Assembly: GCA_002835545.1 (NCBI GenBank)
Contig: PIZK01000035.1
Location: 1-36,055 of the forward strand
Source: Alteromonadales bacterium alter-6D02
GTDB lineage: Bacteria > Pseudomonadota > Gammaproteobacteria > Enterobacterales > Psychrobiaceae
Reading direction: 5' to 3'
Length of the DNA: 36,055 bases
The notes under the pieces are model-generated. The model did not search any database and was not told the origin of the DNA. It saw only the letters and a list, made by a program, of their open reading frames with translations. Shown here piece after piece: positions 25,101 to 34,812 of the stretch (positions are counted from its first letter, which is position 1; each line of letters starts with the position of its first letter). The position numbers were made by a program, and so were the translations under genes.

Positions 25101-26399
25101 TTATTCAGGGAGCATGCTGGACATGCCAAATAGCTCAGGGAATATCACTAGCAATGCTAAAACAAATACTTGAAGCAAGATGAATGGAATAACCCCTTTA
25201 TAAATATCAGTGGTCACAATACCTTTTGGAGCAACACCTTTGAGGTAAAATAAGCTGAAACCAAATGGTGGCGTTAAGAAAGAGGATTGTAAATTCATTG
25301 CAATCAATATGGCAAACCACACCATGTTGATACCTAATGATTCAGCGATTGGGGTTAGGATCGGCACAATAATAAAGGCAATTTCAACGAAGTCGATAAA
25401 GAAGCCTAAAATTAAAATCGCAAGCATTGATAAGCCGATAAATGTCCATTTTTCACCAGGTAGCCCCAGCATAAACTCTTCGACTAGGTAATCACCGCCA
25501 GTGTAGGTAAAGACCATAGCAAAAGCCGTTGCGCCGATTAATACTGCAAATACCATTGCTGTTACTTTAGTCGTTTCCTTAGCGCTATCGATAAGCATCA
25601 TTGGTTTAAAGTTACCGCTAAATAACGCAAGAATAATCGCCCCAACGCCGCCTAATGCTGACGACTCTGTCGGTGTTGCAATACCGCTAAAGATTGAACC
25701 TAATACCGCTACAATTAAAAACAGCGGCGGTATAATGGCAAAGAGAGCTTTTTTAATCGCTTTAGCCTTATCTTCTTCACTAACTTTAATCGCTGGTGCG
25801 CGTTCAGGGTGACGCCATGCGATGATCGTAACGTAAAGAACATAGCTTAAGATTAATGCTATACCAGGCCACAGCGCCGCTTGGAATAAGTCACCAACAG
25901 GTAAGCCCATTACATCACCTAAGATGATCAAAATAATGGACGGCGGGATAATTTGTCCAAGTGTGCCTGAGGCACAAATAACACCAGTTGCAAGTCGTTT
26001 ATCATAGTTGTATTTCATCATTACAGGCAATGAGATAACACCCATAGCCACAACTGAAGCGCCTACAACACCTGTCGATGCAGCGAGAAACGCGCCAACA
26101 ATGATCGTTGAGATTGCTAAACCACCACGAAGCTCACCAAAGAGAGTCGCCATCGACTCAAGTAAACGCTCGGCAAGCTTAGATTTTTGTAGCACTATCC
26201 CCATAAAAATAAATAGAGGGACGGCCATTAAAATAGTGTTTTGCATAATGCTCATAATACGAAACGGCATAAATGCAAAAAGGTCGACGCCCATCGCGTA
26301 CCAACCAAAAAGTAAAGAAACACCTGCGAAAGTGAACGCAATTGGGTAACCAACAAACAGTAAACACAGTGCGGTGAGGAAAAGAACGATACCAACCAT
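25101..26399 (-). CDS. dctM: TRAP transporter large permease subunit DctM
   Basis: DctM is the ion-coupled permease of a tripartite ATP-independent periplasmic transporter. The 432-residue protein is almost entirely hydrophobic, with about twelve membrane segments. It shows the family's LFVGYPIAFTFAG start, VPLFIFMGIVLQKS, and the IIPPSIILIILGDVMGLPVGDLF segment. It follows dctQ by 11 bases and ends the operon. With DctP and DctQ it should move an organic acid into the cell using a sodium gradient. Confidence 0.93.
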   Translation of the reverse strand: MVGIVLFLTALCLLFVGYPIAFTFAGVSLLFGWYAMGVDLFAFMPFRIMSIMQNTILMAVPLFIFMGIVLQKSKLAERLLESMATLFGELRGGLAISTIIVGAFLAASTGVVGASVVAMGVISLPVMMKYNYDKRLATGVICASGTLGQIIPPSIILIILGDVMGLPVGDLFQAALWPGIALILSYVLYVTIIAWRHPERAPAIKVSEEDKAKAIKKALFAIIPPLFLIVAVLGSIFSGIATPTESSALGGVGAIILALFSGNFKPMMLIDSAKETTKVTAMVFAVLIGATAFAMVFTYTGGDYLVEEFMLGLPGEKWTFIGLSMLAILILGFFIDFVEIAFIIVPILTPIAESLGINMVWFAILIAMNLQSSFLTPPFGFSLFYLKGVAPKGIVTTDIYKGVIPFILLQVFVLALLVIFPELFGMSSMLPE

Positions 26400-26410
26400 A
26401 GCTTAAATCC

Positions 26411-26941
26411 TTATACTGCTGGGTTATTGTCATGTGGTGTTTTATTACCACGTAATAGGTCAATTTGCTCAACAATGACATAAACACCGCAGAGTAAAGT
26501 AAACATAAAAGAAACGGGAATTGCGCCTTTGATTATCCAACGGTGAGGTAAACCGCCCGGATCGCCACTCATTTCGTTCATGTCATAAGCTTCTTTTGAA
26601 AAGTCCAAACCGTAGTGCACGATCAATGCTGAGAATGGGACTAAAAACAGTAGCGTACCAACGATATTAATGATTGCTTGAGCCTTCTCACCTAAGTTTT
26701 CATAGATCACATCAACCCGCACATGTGCATTTTCTTTGAGACTGTAGCCAATACCAAATAAAAATAGACATGAAAAGAGGTGCCATTCAAGTTCTTGCAT
26801 GCCGATAGAGACATCGTTAAATAAATAGCGCATGACGACATTGATAAAAATGTTGAGTAATAATAGCAACATAGTGATAGCGACGAGGAGTCCAACAAAG
26901 TCGATAAATCGAGCTAAAGAAGACTTAACAAGAGTAAACAT
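26411..26941 (-). CDS. dctQ: TRAP transporter small permease subunit DctQ
   Basis: DctQ is the small membrane subunit that pairs with DctM. The 176 residues form four predicted membrane helices, with the family signature MQELEWHLFSCLFLFGIGYSL near residue 63 and NAHVRVDV following it. It lies between dctP and dctM, and a strong hairpin occupies the gap after dctP. Confidence 0.92.
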   Translation of the reverse strand: MFTLVKSSLARFIDFVGLLVAITMLLLLLNIFINVVMRYLFNDVSIGMQELEWHLFSCLFLFGIGYSLKENAHVRVDVIYENLGEKAQAIINIVGTLLFLVPFSALIVHYGLDFSKEAYDMNEMSGDPGGLPHRWIIKGAIPVSFMFTLLCGVYVIVEQIDLLRGNKTPHDNNPAV

Positions 26942-26968
26942 AACAATCCTTGAGAATGGTTATAAACA

Positions 26969-27006
26969 AAAGCGGCTCACCCAAAAAACTATAGGTGAGC
27001 CGCTTT
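26969..27006 (-). other. Intercistronic hairpin between dctP and dctQ
   Basis: A perfect 13-base-pair inverted repeat (AAAGCGGCTCACC/GGTGAGCCGCTTT) with a 12-base loop stands in the 78-base gap after dctP. On the minus strand TTTTGTTT follows. It probably acts as a partial terminator or 3' mRNA stabiliser that gives more binding protein than permease, a common arrangement for binding-protein transporters. Confidence 0.8.
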
Positions 27007-27019
27007 AACCTATGGGGTT

Positions 27020-28084
27020 TTACTTAGCGCTGTTTAAGTACGCTTGATCAGAAATTTCAGTCCACGCACGTACTTGTTTTAAGTATTTACGTTGTGACTC
27101 AATAATTTCTTGTGTTAGAGGGTCTTTCTTTTCAAACTTAGTGATTAACTTATCGTTAGCTGCACGAAGTGAGTTCATTACATCCGCTGGGAATGTTTTG
27201 ATCTTTATGTTCGGGTAATCAGCTTTGATTGTCGCTAAGTTCTTACCAGACTCGTGAGTAGATTGTGAATACATGTCATAAGCTGCTGTCTTCATCGCTA
27301 CTTTTAAGATTTGTTGTAAATCTTTTGGTAAACGGTTGAATTCACGTTTATTAACCATAAACTGCAATTCAGCAGCAGGCTCATGCCAACCTGTGTAGTA
27401 GTAAGGGGCAATCTTATGGAAGCCCATTCGTAAGTCAAGCGATGGACCTACCCACTCTAATGCATCGATTGTATTACGCTCTAGTGCCGTATATAGCTCA
27501 CCCGCTGGGATGTTGGTTGGTTTAGCGCCTAGCTCAGCTAATACTTCACCTGCAAATCCAGGGATGCGCATTTTCAGACCTTTTAAGTCCTCTAAGCTGT
27601 TAATTTCTTTCTTAAACCAGCCGCCCATTTGGTTACCCGTGTTACCACCTGGGAATGACAGCATGTTATGACGAGCAAATACTTTATCCATTAGCTCCAT
27701 ACCACCACCGTAGTAGAACCACGCATAAGATTCTGGCGCGATCATACCAAATGGCATAGTGGTGAAGAACATCGTATTAATGTCTTTACCTTTCCAGTAG
27801 TAAGCTGCAGAGTGGCCCATTTGATATTGGCCCGCTTTGACCATATCAAAAACACCTAGTGGTGCTTTGTGCTTGTTTTTTGAGTGGATTTGGATAATAA
27901 GACGCCCATCAGACATCTCTTTAACCATTTTTGCCATATTCTTGGTGGCATCACCAAAAACAGGGAAATTTGTAGGCCAAGTTTCAGCAAGCTTCCAGCG
28001 GTAAACTTTTTTTGCTGCTAGTGCCGATTGACTTATCAATAAGCCACCGATTAAGGTTATTAGGGCTAAGTTAATCTTTTTCAT
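27020..28084 (-). CDS. dctP: TRAP transporter solute-binding protein DctP, TakP-like
   Basis: DctP is the periplasmic binding protein that delivers solute to DctQM. The 354-residue product has a Sec signal peptide with likely cleavage after ALA (about 23). ETWPTNFPVFG near the start, GGNTGNQMGGWF, GLKMRIPGFAGEVL and ALEWVGPSLDL resemble the subgroup that includes TakP, which binds 2-oxo acids such as pyruvate. The arginine in MRIPG would bind the substrate carboxylate. A keto-acid substrate is inferred from this resemblance and is unproven. It heads the operon. The ribosome-binding site (GGAG) is somewhat far from the ATG. Confidence 0.9.
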   Translation of the reverse strand: MKKINLALITLIGGLLISQSALAAKKVYRWKLAETWPTNFPVFGDATKNMAKMVKEMSDGRLIIQIHSKNKHKAPLGVFDMVKAGQYQMGHSAAYYWKGKDINTMFFTTMPFGMIAPESYAWFYYGGGMELMDKVFARHNMLSFPGGNTGNQMGGWFKKEINSLEDLKGLKMRIPGFAGEVLAELGAKPTNIPAGELYTALERNTIDALEWVGPSLDLRMGFHKIAPYYYTGWHEPAAELQFMVNKREFNRLPKDLQQILKVAMKTAAYDMYSQSTHESGKNLATIKADYPNIKIKTFPADVMNSLRAANDKLITKFEKKDPLTQEIIESQRKYLKQVRAWTEISDQAYLNSAK

Positions 28085-28123
28085 TATTTTTATAACACTC
28101 CGTTGACATAAATGTTACACGAA

Positions 28124-28150
28124 AGTATATAAAAAATGAGCAGAAAGCAA
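28124..28150 (-). promoter_or_regulatory. Possible promoter of the TRAP operon
   Basis: On the minus strand TTGCTT and TATACT are 15 bases apart, upstream of dctP. The -10 matches five of six positions and the spacing is short. This is weak evidence, given because the operon must start between 28085 and 28200. Confidence 0.3.
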
Positions 28151-28196
28151 TTACACTAAAGGATTAGTCTTTAGTTTGGCGCGATATAAGACCATA

Positions 28197-28232
28197 GAAC
28201 GAAAAGGCCAGCCAATTAGTTGGCTGGCCTTT
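28197..28232 (-). terminator. Terminator of the ccmI-ccmABCDE block
   Basis: AAAGGCCAGCCAA and TTGGCTGGCCTTT form a perfect 13-base-pair stem with a four-base loop, followed on the minus strand by TTTTCGTTC. It lies 24 bases after the ccmE stop and separates the ccm genes from the TRAP operon. Confidence 0.85.
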
Positions 28233-28255
28233 GAAGGAAGAAAAATACTTAAAAT

Positions 28256-28744
28256 TTAGTATGACTTATTTTCTAATTGTTCTTCAGTGTATTCAGGTTT
28301 TTTGTGTTGTTTACCCATAGCTTCAGCGATTTCAGGTGAAATATAGTTTTCATCATGCTTCGCCAATACTTCAGTTGCTTTCACTACACGAGGTGCAACC
28401 AATACACCATTGGCAACAATACCTTGTCCTTCACGGAACAAGTCAGGCAATAAACCTTCATAAGTAACGGTTACTTCATCGGCATTATCGTAAATCATAA
28501 ATGAGATTTTAAGGTTCTCACTATTTCGTTGTACTGAGCCTTCTTTTACCATGCCGCCAACTCGAATGCGTTGGCCGATCTGTGGCTTAATTCCCGTATC
28601 ATCTTTACCACTGACAATCTCGTGAGGGGTGAAAAAAAGATCGATATTTTGACTTAAGGCATAAAGTACTAGGCCTATAACGCTAGCGACACCAACAAAG
28701 ATTGTAGTGATTATCGCGAGGCGCTTTTTACGTCTTGGGTTCAT
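28256..28744 (-). CDS. ccmE: Heme chaperone CcmE
   Basis: CcmE carries heme covalently on a histidine in the periplasm and passes it to the CcmFH ligation complex. The 162-residue protein has an N-terminal membrane anchor (about 9-30), an OB-fold beta-barrel, and the heme-binding H130 with Y134 in [10 protein letters not shown], at the same positions as in E. coli. The start overlaps the end of ccmD by 17 bases, indicating translational coupling. Confidence 0.96.
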   Translation of the reverse strand: MNPRRKKRLAIITTIFVGVASVIGLVLYALSQNIDLFFTPHEIVSGKDDTGIKPQIGQRIRVGGMVKEGSVQRNSENLKISFMIYDNADEVTVTYEGLLPDLFREGQGIVANGVLVAPRVVKATEVLAKHDENYISPEIAEAMGKQHKKPEYTEEQLENKSY

Positions 28745-28946
28745 TGCTATTTTTTCCTTTACGAAGTTGTTTTAATTTCTCATCACGTTGTTGCTTACTC
28801 TGTATTTCTCGCAGTAAGCTTTTACGGCGACGAACGCTAACTACTGTGAGTGAAATAATTAAAAAGAAAGCACAGCCATAAGAGAGCCACACAAAAAAAG
28901 CGTAGCCTCCCATGTCGATAAAGTCATTGAAGTTAGCAAAGTGCAT
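28728..28946 (-). CDS. ccmD: Heme exporter accessory protein CcmD
   Basis: CcmD is a small membrane protein that helps release holo-CcmE from the CcmABC complex. The 72 residues have one membrane helix (about 15-37, [20 protein letters not shown]) followed by a basic cytoplasmic tail ([19 protein letters not shown]), as is typical. The start codon shares one base with the ccmC stop. Confidence 0.93.
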   Translation of the reverse strand: MHFANFNDFIDMGGYAFFVWLSYGCAFFLIISLTVVSVRRRKSLLREIQSKQQRDEKLKQLRKGKNSNEPKT

Positions 28947-29689
28947 TATTTTAACTCCTTAGCGATTAACTCTTTAACCCATGGACGCATCGCGTTGCGG
29001 GCGATAACTTCATTTCTAAAGCGGATTAATGTAATTGCGCCGATCATTAATACAAACCCTAATATATTGACTAACAGAGGAAGTAACATATCGGTGCTCA
29101 TCGATGGCTTATCTAACTTCGAGATTGTGGCGCCTTGGTGCAAAGTGTTCCACCACTCAACGGAATACTTGATGATTGGAATATTGACCACACCTACTAA
29201 GGTTAAAATGCCTGCTGCTCGTCCTGCTAAAACTTTGTCATCAAATGCATTATGTAATGCAATGATTCCAAGATAGAGGAACAATAAAATAAGCTCTGAG
29301 GTTAAACGTGCGTCCCAGACCCACCATGTACCCCACATAGGTTTACCCCATGCAGCACCAGTGATTAAAGCAATGGTAGTTAAAACAGCACCAATTGGAG
29401 CCATCGCTGCCGCCGCCGCATCTGCAAGTTTTAGTTGCCATACCATAGAGACTAACGCTGCTGTTGCCATAGCCATGTAAACTGACATTGAGAGTGTCGC
29501 AGCAGGGACATGGACATAAATAATGCGATAGCTTTCGCCTTGTTGATAATCAACGGGAGCAAAGCCTAGTGCCCAAATGATACCAATGAGCAATGTTGTA
29601 ATGCTTAAAACTGAGAACCAAGGTAGTAGCGTTGAGGCTAACTGATAACTTCGTTCTGGTTTCGCATATGGGTGTAACCACTTCCACAT
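28946..29689 (-). CDS. ccmC: Heme exporter/handling protein CcmC
   Basis: CcmC attaches heme to CcmE. The 247-residue protein has six membrane helices, the tryptophan-rich WWD motif WGTWWVWDARLTSE (119-132), and the flanking heme-ligand histidines H60 and H184, matching E. coli numbering. It lies 34 bases after ccmB. Confidence 0.96.
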   Translation of the reverse strand: MWKWLHPYAKPERSYQLASTLLPWFSVLSITTLLIGIIWALGFAPVDYQQGESYRIIYVHVPAATLSMSVYMAMATAALVSMVWQLKLADAAAAAMAPIGAVLTTIALITGAAWGKPMWGTWWVWDARLTSELILLFLYLGIIALHNAFDDKVLAGRAAGILTLVGVVNIPIIKYSVEWWNTLHQGATISKLDKPSMSTDMLLPLLVNILGFVLMIGAITLIRFRNEVIARNAMRPWVKELIAKELK

Positions 29690-29723
29690 AATTCAATCCA
29701 ATCAATAATTAATAATAAAACTG

Positions 29724-30410
29724 TTAATTTGTACTCACGCGTAGCGCTGCACCAATTGCAAAAGGGGCGAGTGTCAGCGCACCGACTAATAATGCCGCAA
29801 TAATCGCTAAGTGACCACTATACGGCAGTCCAAGTGCCGCGGCTTCAATTGCGCCGGTAGCAAAGATAAGTACTGGTATATAGAGCGGCAAAATTAAGAG
29901 ACTTAATAAGACGCCGCCTTTTTTAATACCAACGGTGAGTGCGACACCAATGGCACCAATTAAACTTAAGATTGGTGTTCCTAGGGCTAGCGTTGCCAGC
30001 ATTGCTCCATAAGCATTTGTTTCTAGTTGAAGAAGCAAGGCTAATAATGGTGCCGCTAAAATAATAGGAATACCGGTTAAAATCCAATGCGCTAGAACCT
30101 TAGCAAACACCATAATAAAAAGCGGTTGTGGACTGAGCAGCATTTGTTCGAGGCTACCGTCACTATAATCATTTTTAAATAAACGTTCTAAAGAGAGCAG
30201 GGCGGATAAGAGCGCGGCTACCCAAATAATCCCCGGAGCAATACGAGTGAGCGTGTTACCTTCTGGGCCAATACCTAGTGGAAATAATGTAATCACGATA
30301 ACAAAGAAAATTAATGGATTGAACACATCGCCTTTATTACGCACAGCAACTTTTAAGTCGCGCATTAGCACAATTGAGAATGTTTGCCAGTATGATAATG
30401 GTTGATTCAT
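29724..30410 (-). CDS. ccmB: Heme ABC exporter permease CcmB
   Basis: CcmB is the membrane subunit of the CcmAB ABC transporter needed to release heme-loaded CcmE. The 228-residue product has six membrane helices with ITLFPLGIGPE, RIAPGIIWVAALLSALLSLERLF and DGSLEQMLLSPQPL, all typical. I set the start at the ATG at 30410, seven bases after the ccmA stop. The longer frame from 30437 begins with TTG and would overlap ccmA. Confidence 0.94.
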   Translation of the reverse strand: MNQPLSYWQTFSIVLMRDLKVAVRNKGDVFNPLIFFVIVITLFPLGIGPEGNTLTRIAPGIIWVAALLSALLSLERLFKNDYSDGSLEQMLLSPQPLFIMVFAKVLAHWILTGIPIILAAPLLALLLQLETNAYGAMLATLALGTPILSLIGAIGVALTVGIKKGGVLLSLLILPLYIPVLIFATGAIEAAALGLPYSGHLAIIAALLVGALTLAPFAIGAALRVSTN

Positions 30411-30417
30411 CGCTTGG

Positions 30418-31050
30418 TTACTCGAAGTTATAGTCAAGCGTGATACGCTTTAAACGTTGCGCGCCGATTTGAATGTCTTGATGACTCGTCAAAATAACAC
30501 AGCCGCCATTATCAATATGGTGGATGAACAACCGCTCTAACTTTTCAACGCCAGTTTTATCAATGGCTGTAAATGGCTCATCTAAAATCCAAATTTTACT
30601 GTGGCTTTGCCATAATCTGGCCAAAGCAATACGCCGATTTTGCCCAGCAGAAAGAAAAGCGGCAGGGGCGTGCTCAAACCCAGTTAAATTTACCTGATCG
30701 AGGGCTTGCTCTAAGCCTGTTGTGTCGTCATTTTGTAACTGTAAATTAAACGCGAGGTTTTGTTCGGCAGAAAGCTCACTCTTCACACCAGCAAGGTGGC
30801 CGATAAAAGTTAGATCGTTATAAAACTCTTCTCGAACCTGAGTGATATCTTGCTGCTTGTAATTGACTCTGCCGTCGTATGGACGAGATAACCCTGCAAG
30901 AATACGCAACAAACTTGTTTTCCCTGCACCATTGGGCCCTTCCACTTGGATAAGCTCACCAGCTGTGACTTCAAAAGATAGCTGGTCAAACAAGATACGA
31001 TCTTCACGTATACACGTTAGTTGGTCTGCGGATAATAACAAGTCACTCAT
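30418..31050 (-). CDS. ccmA: Heme exporter ATP-binding protein CcmA
   Basis: CcmA is the ATPase of the CcmAB complex in the cytoplasm. The 210-residue product (E. coli 207) has Walker A GPNGAGKT (38-45), the ABC signature LSAGQ (133-137), Walker B IWILDEP with the catalytic glutamate, and the switch histidine H190. It is the first gene of the ccmABCDE run. ccmI lies 118 bases upstream on the same strand. Confidence 0.95.
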   Translation of the reverse strand: MSDLLLSADQLTCIREDRILFDQLSFEVTAGELIQVEGPNGAGKTSLLRILAGLSRPYDGRVNYKQQDITQVREEFYNDLTFIGHLAGVKSELSAEQNLAFNLQLQNDDTTGLEQALDQVNLTGFEHAPAAFLSAGQNRRIALARLWQSHSKIWILDEPFTAIDKTGVEKLERLFIHHIDNGGCVILTSHQDIQIGAQRLKRITLDYNFE

Positions 31051-31070
31051 GGCTACTATATTTAATCTCG

Positions 31071-31105
31071 ATAAAATCGTGCCATTTTAGCATGGACGAT
31101 TTTAT
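31071..31105. other. Inverted repeat between ccmI and ccmA
   Basis: ATAAAATCGT (31071-31080) and ACGATTTTAT (31096-31105) form a perfect 10-base-pair arm pair, with a further CC/GG pairing inside. It lies just upstream of ccmA. It could be an attenuating hairpin, an mRNA processing point or a regulator site. The T run lies on the plus side, so it is not a clear terminator for ccmI. Confidence 0.5.
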
Positions 31106-31168
31106 TTTTATAAATACTATTAGCCTCAAATTGATTTAACTCACTCTAAGGCAATAATTATTTGGGCT

Positions 31169-32401
31169 TTATTCTACAACACTATTAATAACTAATTGAT
31201 AAGGTTGCTCGTGATTAACCTTCGCTGATTCAATCATCCCTTTGAAGTCTCCTGGCTTAATGCCAGCACTGCCAGATTTTGAAATAATCGCGAATAATTG
31301 AACGTGTTCATGTTGGCTTATTTTTGCTACAGGTGTCATCGCGCGTCGATCGTCTAAACGAATCTCTGTCGGTAAGTCGGCAACCGTCAGCTTGACGGCT
31401 GCTAATGGCATCCGAGTTCCATTAGTTGGAATCGCGTAAATAAACACACTTTGCTCTGGCAGGTATTGTCCTGCTAAGTCATCAGAAATACTGACTACTA
31501 ATGTGACGCCATCGTTAGATATCGCTGGCTTTGGCAGTTCAGGCATTGGTTCACCCGTTGCTTCGAGACGCTGTCTAGCCGTTTCCATTGCACGGGTTAA
31601 CGCCGGAACATCTGTTCCTGGGCGTCCGTTATTTAACACGCGTTGCCAGTGGATCATTGCTTGGGCAAATTTCTCATTAACAAAACTATCCATACCAAGT
31701 AGTACTAAGCTTGAAACATCTTCTGGGTCGATTGTCAGTGCGCGTTTAACTAATGCTGCTGCTTCAGGTGTCATTTGTTGGTTATTTTTATAATAGAGCG
31801 CTTGTGCCTGCGGACCGATAAACTCGGCATGCTCACCTTCTATAGTAATCAACTTCTCGAACGCTGCGATAGCATTATCAAATTGCTGTGCCGTAATATA
31901 GGCATGGGCTAAACTAAAGAGTTGTTGAGTGTTGGCTGGTTCTTCAGCGACTTTTTTCTCTAATTGTTGCAATGAGGCTAGAAACTTTTGCTGTTGAGAA
32001 GCAGCTTTATCTTCAAAAATTTGTTTTTGGGCGATCTCGGTAGAAAAACCGGTCTTTAAATACATTGGGATTGTTACGGCAAATAAGGTGATGCTAGCGA
32101 AGACCGGCCATAAGATATTGCGCTGGGTAGTAGCGACTTGGTCTTCTGCGGCAGACTCTTCTTGAATAAGCTTTCGCCCAAGTTCTGTTTTAAGTGTTTC
32201 GAATTCTTCTGCACTTAAAATATTGTCTTGGTGTTGTTGTTCTAATTTTGCGAGAGACTGATGGTAACTTTCTTTATTGGCTTGTGAGCGAACATTTGTT
32301 TGTACCGCTTGTTCCTTATTATTTCGAAGGTATGGCCACCATAGCATTACTAGCGCAATGGCTAAAATACACGCAATACCAATCCACAGGTTCGTTGTCA
32401 T
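31169..32401 (-). CDS. ccmI: Cytochrome c assembly chaperone CcmI (separate from CcmH)
   Basis: CcmI binds apocytochrome c and presents it to the heme ligation complex. From the ATG at 32401 the product has 410 residues. It has a first membrane helix (about 4-23), a cytoplasmic loop, a second helix (about 95-115), a TPR domain (about 135-280) and a C-terminal periplasmic domain (about 300-410) with ISDDLAGQYLPEQSVFIYA. I rejected a longer frame that begins at TTG (32425). In E. coli this function is fused to CcmH; here it is a separate gene and is divergent from ccmFGH. Confidence 0.9.
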   Translation of the reverse strand: MTTNLWIGIACILAIALVMLWWPYLRNNKEQAVQTNVRSQANKESYHQSLAKLEQQHQDNILSAEEFETLKTELGRKLIQEESAAEDQVATTQRNILWPVFASITLFAVTIPMYLKTGFSTEIAQKQIFEDKAASQQQKFLASLQQLEKKVAEEPANTQQLFSLAHAYITAQQFDNAIAAFEKLITIEGEHAEFIGPQAQALYYKNNQQMTPEAAALVKRALTIDPEDVSSLVLLGMDSFVNEKFAQAMIHWQRVLNNGRPGTDVPALTRAMETARQRLEATGEPMPELPKPAISNDGVTLVVSISDDLAGQYLPEQSVFIYAIPTNGTRMPLAAVKLTVADLPTEIRLDDRRAMTPVAKISQHEHVQLFAIISKSGSAGIKPGDFKGMIESAKVNHEQPYQLVINSVVE

Positions 32402-32794
32402 TGTTGACTCTCTACAGCTAAGCAAAATTTATTTGGACGCGATTGTACGTTAATTTTCCCCTTGAGGTACAGTTACAGCGATATTTTTTGCACTAAATCG
32501 TACTCAGTGTAAATAAAGTTAAAAATCGCGGAACTTATCGAACGCACTTGAGTCAGAGGTGGCTAGGTGATTCCCTTTCAATGAGCATTTGCTGAATTTA
32601 TTAGACTATTGAATCAAGAAATCAATCAAAAAATAGTTTTGAACTGGGTATGATCTGTCTAGAAAAAACTTATCATTTTTGCTTTCGGTCAATATTTTTA
32701 ATTTTTGCAAGCGAATTGATTAAGGGATGTTTGATTAAATAAGTTATCATAGCCCACGTGTAATTAGTTATATATTGAGATCTGAGGAAGTACA
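32402..32794. other. Divergent control region between ccmI and ccmF
   Basis: These 393 AT-rich bases separate the two halves of the ccm system and must hold both promoters. GCGAT (32478-32482) and AAAAATCGC (32521-32529) with inner TTGCACT/AGTGTAA can form an imperfect long hairpin. Several TTGATT words occur before ccmF, but I found no clean TTGAT-N4-ATCAA (FNR) site and no well-spaced promoter. I see no gene here. Confidence 0.4.
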
Positions 32795-34780
32795 ATGATC
32801 CCTGAATTAGGAAATTTCTCGTTAATCGTCGGACTAGCGTTTGCGGTTTGTTTGAGTATTATTCCATTGGTTGGTGTTAACCGTAATAACCTAACCTTAG
32901 TTCGTTATGCCCGACCTTTAACCTTTGGCATGTTCTTCTTCGTAGCGTTAAGCTATGGCCTTTTAACATATAGCTTTATTATCGATGACTTTTCGATTGC
33001 CTATATCGTACAGCAATCAAACACCCATCTCCCCATACAATATAAGATAGCCGCAGTATTTGGTGGCCATGAAGGTTCGTTATTGTTTTGGATCTTAACT
33101 TTGTGTATATGGGCAGTCGCGTTAGCGATGACCAGTCGCAATCTCGATGAGGCCTTTGTTGCTAGAGTCTTGGCTATTTTAGGTATGATTGCTGCGGGCT
33201 TCTTCTTCTTCACACTATTAACCTCTAACCCGTTTAACCGTATTATTTTTGATATTCCTGTTGAAGGACGAGACCTAAACCCACTACTACAAGATATTGG
33301 CTTGATCTTGCATCCACCGATGTTATATCTAGGTTATGTTGGGTTTTCTGTTGCTTTTGCTTTTGCCGTAGCTGCCTTAATGAGTGGACGTATGGATGCG
33401 GCATGGGCGCGTTGGACTCGACCTTGGACGTTAGCAGCCTGGGCTTTCCTAACTGGCGGTATCGTATTAGGCAGTTGGTGGGCGTATTATGAACTTGGCT
33501 GGGGCGGTTGGTGGTTCTGGGACCCAGTTGAAAACGCTTCATTTATGCCGTGGTTAATTGGTACCGCTTTGATCCACTCTTTATCGGTGACTGAGCAGCG
33601 CGGTCAGTTTAGAAACTGGACTGTCTTATTAGCTATTTCAGCATTCTCATTAAGCCTGTTAGGTACATTCTTAGTACGTTCAGGTGTATTGAATTCGGTG
33701 CATTCATTTGCAGCCGATCCGTCACGCGGTATGTTTATTCTATTATTATTAGCAATAGCGGTGATTGGCTCGTTAACACTGTTTGCTTTCAAGGCAAGTG
33801 ACTTAAAAGCACCATCTAATTTTGAACTGTTCTCACGTGAGACATTAATGTTAGTCGGTAATGTTGCCCTGGTTGTGGCAACCGCAACTGTATTACTAGG
33901 TACTCTATATCCATTATTGGTCGATGCCTTAGGCATGGGTAAGATTTCAGTTGGTCCTCCGTTCTTTAATGCCGTGTTTAACCCGATAATAAGTGCAATG
34001 GTCGTGGTGATGGCCATGGCACCGATCATTCGTTGGAAGAAGAATAAGTCAGGGACATTTGTAAAAGAGTTAGGCCTAATTGCGGTTGTTAGTGTGTTAT
34101 TTGGCTTAGCATTCCCTGTTGTTTATGGCGGTGAGTTTATTGGTTGGGTTGCTATTGGTATGGGTCTAGCATTTTGGTTAACTGCTGCGACACTAAAAAA
34201 TGCCAAAATAAATATTACTAACGCACAAGGTAAAGTTGATGTAACTAAACCGACCCAGAGCTATTGGGGAATGGTTGTTGCGCATATCGGTATTGCCATC
34301 TCTATTGTTGGTGCAACCTTGGTATCGCATTATGAAACACAACTTGATATTCGTATGGATAGCGGTGATACCGTTAGTTTAAGTGGCTATGAATTCAAGT
34401 TAGAACGAGTGATTGATGTTGAAGGTCCTAATTATAGTGCTAAACAGGCACATATAAGCGCATTTGAAGATGGCGAGCAAGTTGCTTTATTAAAACCAGA
34501 GCGTCGTGTTTACCTTGTGCAGACAATGGGTATGACAGAAGCAGGAATTGATAGTACGTTGATGCGTGACTTGTTTGTCGCCTTGGGCGATCCGTTAGAT
34601 AATGATGCTTGGGCAGTTCGTATTTACGTTAAACCGTTTATTAATCTATTATGGCTTGCTGGTGCACTTATCATGGTCGGTGGCTTTATGTGTATGACAG
34701 ACCGTCGATATCGCTCACGTAAAAAAGCGAAAGCGTCAGACAAAGTAGATGAGGCTGCAGTGAGTGGCCAACCCGCTTAA
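32795..34780 (+). CDS. ccmF: Heme lyase subunit CcmF
   Basis: CcmF takes heme from holo-CcmE and, with CcmH, attaches it to apocytochrome c in the periplasm. The 661-residue protein has about fifteen membrane helices. It shows the WWD motif GWGGWWFWDPVENASFMPW (235-253), H173 in ILHPPMLYLGYVGFS, H261, and FGGHEGSLLFW near residue 90. The C-terminal soluble loop and final helix are present. GAGGAAG precedes the ATG. It is the first gene of ccmFGH, and ccmG follows after about 30 bases. Confidence 0.96.
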   Translation: MIPELGNFSLIVGLAFAVCLSIIPLVGVNRNNLTLVRYARPLTFGMFFFVALSYGLLTYSFIIDDFSIAYIVQQSNTHLPIQYKIAAVFGGHEGSLLFWILTLCIWAVALAMTSRNLDEAFVARVLAILGMIAAGFFFFTLLTSNPFNRIIFDIPVEGRDLNPLLQDIGLILHPPMLYLGYVGFSVAFAFAVAALMSGRMDAAWARWTRPWTLAAWAFLTGGIVLGSWWAYYELGWGGWWFWDPVENASFMPWLIGTALIHSLSVTEQRGQFRNWTVLLAISAFSLSLLGTFLVRSGVLNSVHSFAADPSRGMFILLLLAIAVIGSLTLFAFKASDLKAPSNFELFSRETLMLVGNVALVVATATVLLGTLYPLLVDALGMGKISVGPPFFNAVFNPIISAMVVVMAMAPIIRWKKNKSGTFVKELGLIAVVSVLFGLAFPVVYGGEFIGWVAIGMGLAFWLTAATLKNAKINITNAQGKVDVTKPTQSYWGMVVAHIGIAISIVGATLVSHYETQLDIRMDSGDTVSLSGYEFKLERVIDVEGPNYSAKQAHISAFEDGEQVALLKPERRVYLVQTMGMTEAGIDSTLMRDLFVALGDPLDNDAWAVRIYVKPFINLLWLAGALIMVGGFMCMTDRRYRSRKKAKASDKVDEAAVSGQPA

Positions 34781-34812
34781 TAGACACAAGAATTAAGGTG
34801 AAAAAAGTTAAA

